NCBI GenBank assembly: GCA_039881145.1
Contig: JAYKKI010000009.1
Span: 8,232,501 to 8,296,500 of the forward strand
Direction: 5' to 3'
Origin: Druceiella hillmani
Taxonomy: Eukaryota > Arthropoda > Insecta > Lepidoptera > Hepialidae
DNA length: 64,000 nt
The position numbers were made by a program, and so were the translations under genes. Positions 59,950-64,000 of this stretch are shown piece by piece. Position 1 is the first letter of the stretch. The number at the start of each line of letters is the position of its first letter. The notes beneath the pieces were generated by a model that was given only the letters and a program-made list of their open reading frames with translations, was not told the origin of the DNA and made no database searches.

Positions 59950-62410
59950 AAGTTTTACGTAAAAACGTCGTTCAGTTCTACGTATGATAACATTTTTAAG
60001 TACAGTTTAACTAATTTTTGGGAAAGTACCAAATAATAAAATTAAACGTATTTAAAAAATTTCTTGAGAAACTTGTTACCTTATCAATATTTTTAAAATT
60101 TATAAAGTAACTAATATTTATAAAATAAATTTTATCATAACTTTAAAAAAATAATTAAACAAATTTTTTGAGTCACAATAAAAACACGAAACTCGATTCT
60201 TTGCTTTGAATATAATAATGATATTTTATTTACACCAATCTTGTGAAAAATATTTTTAACAAATAGTTAACTATTACAAAAGTATAATATAGATCAATAC
60301 TATATTATTTATTATAATACTCTTTCTATGTAGTTTGGCAGTCCCTCACTAGATGGACCTGGTAGAATACCAGATGCTCATTGGGTGCAAGCAGCATAGA
60401 ACAGATCTTAGTGTAAATCTATGGGGGATTCCAATGTGATGTCTAGGTTGAGTAGTGGAGACCTTCCATTTGATAATATTGATAAATATGTGAATTTTCA
60501 AACACAGTTCTTTAAGCAAAATTGTAGATCGATGATGAAGTATTATCGCGCTCATGTTTTTAACTTAAGCCATCGCTATTTTATTATATTTTACCTGTTT
60601 TTTTCTGTGGCTTACTTACATTCAATTAGGTGTTATAAAGCCAATTCCTATATAAAAAAAAACAATTTTGTGTATCACTACAGGCAAATTTCACTGTATT
60701 CAAGAGCATATTTGGTCTATTTAACGCATACATTATGGACTAAGCAATGCATACGCGTAGGTGGGCATGCCTCAAAAAGCAAAATTATTTTGACATAATT
60801 CATGGAATTTAATAACAACATCATCATAATCAAAGAACCCTCTCATCATAAAGGCGTCACGACAAAACTAAAACCAAAATCGATTTTAGGGTTACAATCT
60901 CTAGCAAAGTATGCAAATGATTAAAGTACAGAAGAGCTAAAAATATGAAAATGACAACCATTTTATTTATCCGTATTAATTTTGACACTTACTAACTACA
61001 AATGGCAAAAAAAAAATAGCATGAGAATATACTATACATTTATTATACCAGTACGATTGTGTTTTACCAGAGTGCGTGAAAACTTCAGGTTTCAATACTA
61101 TCTCCATCTATGATTATATAGAACATTGTTAAATATTTTGTTACTGACCATTATTTCAACAATATTAGAGCACTCATCAAAACATAATTTAGACACCATT
61201 TTATGTAACAATGAACACCAGGTAAATCTCAAACTATATCTTCGGCTTTGTTTTCAGTCCCAATATGACTTATGATAAGTCGGCAAGTCAAGACAATTTT
61301 AAATGCTTATGATTTTCCTTTAAAACTACTCGTAAATGCAATGCACCATTTTAAAATTTTGACAGCAATATCCATGAGCCACTGCAGCTACTTGTGAAAG
61401 GTTTGTCTAATTTTAAGTGATCGTTGGGATCAAACCTGCCACCCCTTGGCGTCTATTTCGAAAAATTAATTTAATGGAGTTTTAGTCAGAACGAACTTGT
61501 TTACTTGTTTTTTGTTATGCAACATTTTAGATGAATCGTTTAAAACGATTTTCCATAAGTAACAATATTCTTTTTTATATATTTCTTTTGAAAATTTACA
61601 ATTGAAAAATTTCCACCATTTCTAATCAGTCTTATTAATCTTCGATTGATACATCAAGAATTAGATATAAGTCAGACAATTTCAAATTTCATTGAGAGTT
61701 TTTATTTATCATTACAAATCTAGAACTGGATGTAAAAGACCAAAGGGTAAAAATGGAGACTCAGCATGCGGCTATATTAAACGTATTTATTTAAAGATTT
61801 TTGCTAAAAAATTAACTCGATATTTAGAAAACTTGGAAAATATATATATAACTCGGCATTTTCTTGAGTATATACATGAAAAAAAAGAATAGATGGCATG
61901 TTTTGAATCAGTTTTTCGACAGTAATTTTCTCGAATAGTATGTGATTTTGATTATTAAAAGCTTATATATGGGTAACATATTTCTGAATTTGTCAAGAAA
62001 TTAAAGCTATATTTTATACTTATATATTTAGAAAATAACATGTGAAAGTCAGTGTTTCTCCTCTACAATCAAAAGGCATTCAACTAATTTCAATAATAAA
62101 AGAATGGCGTTTTCTTAACAAATTTTTTTAACTCAATAAAATTCCAAACAAAATAAGTGTTAAAAGTTGCTGAAAAAATATTGAATATCCTTAGAATGAA
62201 AAATTTATTTTATATTTGAGATTTAGTATCAAGCAAAGACACAATTAAAAATAATATTACACAATAACCAAAAAAATATTTTCTAAATTCGAATTAGCAA
62301 TAATGAAAGTGGAAGTCATTATAGATACTAACAAAAGAAACAGGGATAACCCAAAACTCGAAGCAAAAATGTTAAAAGATTAAAGATGAAAGATAACGCC
62401 TTCTTTTATT
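59950..62410 (+). repeat. Tandem segmental duplication, copy b (contains R1)
   Basis: Collinear with 55430-58820 but shorter, with many small deletions. Landmarks are TAACTAATTTTTGGGAAAG, TTTCACTGTATTCAAGAGC, GCATATTTGGTCTATTTAAC, CACTGCAGCTACTTGTG, GACTCAGCATGCGGC and GAAAGTGGAAGTCATTATAG. The 125-codon ORF 60421-60798 crosses unrelated parts of the repeat and is not a gene. Confidence 0.88.
60352..60473 (+). pseudogene. RTE-type non-LTR retrotransposon ORF C-terminus (copy b)
   Basis: Homologous to 55842-55949: DGPGRIPDAHWVQAA, stop, NRS, stop, CKSMGDSNV, then a frame shift. Two stops and an indel make it more decayed than copy a. It is assigned through its collinear partner more than through its own sequence. 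Confidence 0.65.
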
Positions 62411-62661
62411 TATCCATCCGTTACATATTCATTCTCAGTATTTATCCATCTTTACATATGAATATAGCTCAGTTCTACGCAAAACGATAATTAGAATTTT
62501 GTAAACCATGTATTCGTAAGTATAATTTATCGATATTGCTATTTATTAACCAAAATTTAATCCCAAATTTAGATTATTTTTCCATGATTTATACATGTTA
62601 AACACAGATAATACTTAATTTTAAAATCAACAATCACGACCGGATCCTCTCTTGATATATA

Positions 62662-62812
62662 TTAATGTACACACTCACGCACACATACGCAAGCACGCTC
62701 GCATGCACACACGCTCACACGTAGGCACGCACGCACGCACGCACTCACGCACGCTAGCACGCACGCACGATCACACGAATGCACACTCGCATGCACGCAC
62801 GCACACATATAT
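62662..62812. repeat. (ACGC)n-type microsatellite
   Basis: Degenerate ACGC/ACAC/TCGC tetranucleotides, GC-rich against the flanks. The Cys/Ala-rich minus ORF across it (62662-62868) is a repeat translation. Confidence 0.93.
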
Positions 62813-64000
62813 AGAAAATCTGTATTAAGCACGTTTTTAAAAAAATGTGATTTTTCTGTAGGATTCATAATTTTTCAATGATTTTATCAGAAACGACTAA
62901 TTAGTTTAATGTATAAAATTCCTTATATGAATAATAGACATGCTCTTGTTTACAATGTGTATGTGTGTATAGTTTTCAAACTCAACAAAGATTTCGATAA
63001 AATCGGCACAGGATGTTACCATATATCTACCAACTCAACTAAATGTTTACTAATATTATACATACTAAATATATGACCCAGTTGATACAAAAAAATAAAA
63101 TGAATTTTAAGTCAACGGAAACTAAAAAGTAGAAAACTGATTATTAGGGAAAGTAGCGTAGACGATACGTAAATATTTCGTAAGCGCCTCGACGATATCT
63201 AGACAGTCAGGCTACAATCATGACTTTCATAATATTCAAATTGACTTCTATTTTTTTGAAGGGCATATTTAATTATCAGAATACAGACGTTGCCCCAGGC
63301 GGGCGGGTTTTGGGATAGAATTTGATTTTAAAGTTAAGGCCAAAAGGAGCCAATAATGAAGTTTAATGAGGCTTCAATCCTAAATGTCATGGTCGTTATT
63401 TTATTTTGAAAGGTAAGATAAATTTTATTATTAAACATAAGCATATACCCATAACAGTACAGTTCATAACAGTGTAAGCAAAACATGAAAACGAATGTAT
63501 TTTCTTATATATAATTAACGCAATATCACAATATATGCACGGCAATTAAAAAAAAAGTGAGTAGCAAGATTTAATAGTTTTTCAATATTACGAGACATTT
63601 GCTTGATAGTAAGAATCAGTAGACTAATGTGTAATTAAGAGTTAGACTAAAGGGGAGTTACAACTGTGAGTGCGAATACAGAAGCGTTATATAGGTCATC
63701 TACATAATATATAGACGACACCATAAAGCTGTAATTTAATCGAGGTAGATTAAATTTCGTTACATCGATATTAAGTTTAAGTTAGATATTATTCTAAATT
63801 CATATTTTGATCGCAGTTAAATAAAATATTAAAAAACCTGCCTCATTTCTTAATAAGTTGGTATGAAAAAAAGTTATAGATCAATGAAACAGATTTCTAT
63901 TGTCGCTATCGAAAAGTTGTATTCAATACTTTCTAACAACAATAATCTTAACTATAGAGACTGTAAATATAATAATTATGATAATTGCTAAAGTATTACT
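62813..64000. other. AT-rich stretch to the window end
   Basis: A short GC-rich patch (CCCCAGGCGGGCGGG, about 63294-63308) is unexplained. No gene or repeat was recognised. Confidence 0.5.

Noticed and set aside
60421..60798. 125-codon ORF in segmental copy b
   Set aside because: Starts inside a decayed retrotransposon tail in a different frame and crosses non-coding repeat sequence; it is absent from copy a.

Overview
The window is AT-rich eukaryotic DNA, about 70% A+T by eye, and looks like intergenic or intronic sequence from an insect. Three clues favour Lepidoptera: decayed C-termini of the RTE-type retrotransposon ORF common in moths and butterflies (peptide HWMQAA...AYVEQW before a stop), Helitrons with insect-type termini, and short runs of the insect telomere pentamer TTAGG. 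No complete host gene, tRNA, rRNA or CRISPR array is visible. A few short open blocks next to plausible splice sites may be exons of long-intron genes. The best is at 9785-9868, a signal-peptide-like first exon behind a GC-rich leader.

Layout. 1-815 is a mosaic of simple arrays (ATGTAA, AATGTAACGT, AATAC). 3164-4340 holds copies of an inverted-repeat retroelement family, seen again at 39.6 and 48.2 kb; three copies have target-site duplications of different lengths (8, 11 and 12 bp). 6.1-7.0 kb and 12.1-14.0 kb hold inverted-repeat structures. 15571-16771 is a short Helitron with both termini and a helicase C-terminal scrap. 18-24 kb is microsatellites plus possible exonic or GC-balanced islands.

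26275-31016 is a 4.74-kb, nearly full-length, decayed Helitron on the minus strand. Its Rep/helicase frame is readable over most of its length. Its ends can be fixed because it interrupts a repeat (R1) that is uninterrupted in two other copies in the same window (55.4-58.8 and 59.95-62.4 kb). Between its 5' terminus and its ORF lies an array of alternating nGAAn/nTTCn pentamers upstream of a TATA box, which is heat-shock promoter architecture. This is the most interesting signal in the window.

32-35 kb holds a dispersed repeat, an open coding-like block and a 650-bp direct duplication separated by a TTAGG/TTACG/TTGGG array. 37.9-38.8 kb is a dead DDE transposase of Tc1/IS630 type. 39.5-52.1 kb contains two inverted copies of repeat R3, one carrying a retroelement insertion. 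55.4-62.4 kb is a diverged tandem segmental duplication containing retrotransposon ORF tails. The rest is featureless AT-rich sequence and microsatellites.

Nothing here forms an operon or pathway. What can be read is the insertion history: R1 and R3 are older, the large Helitron inserted into R1, the inverted-repeat retroelement inserted into R3, and all have since decayed.
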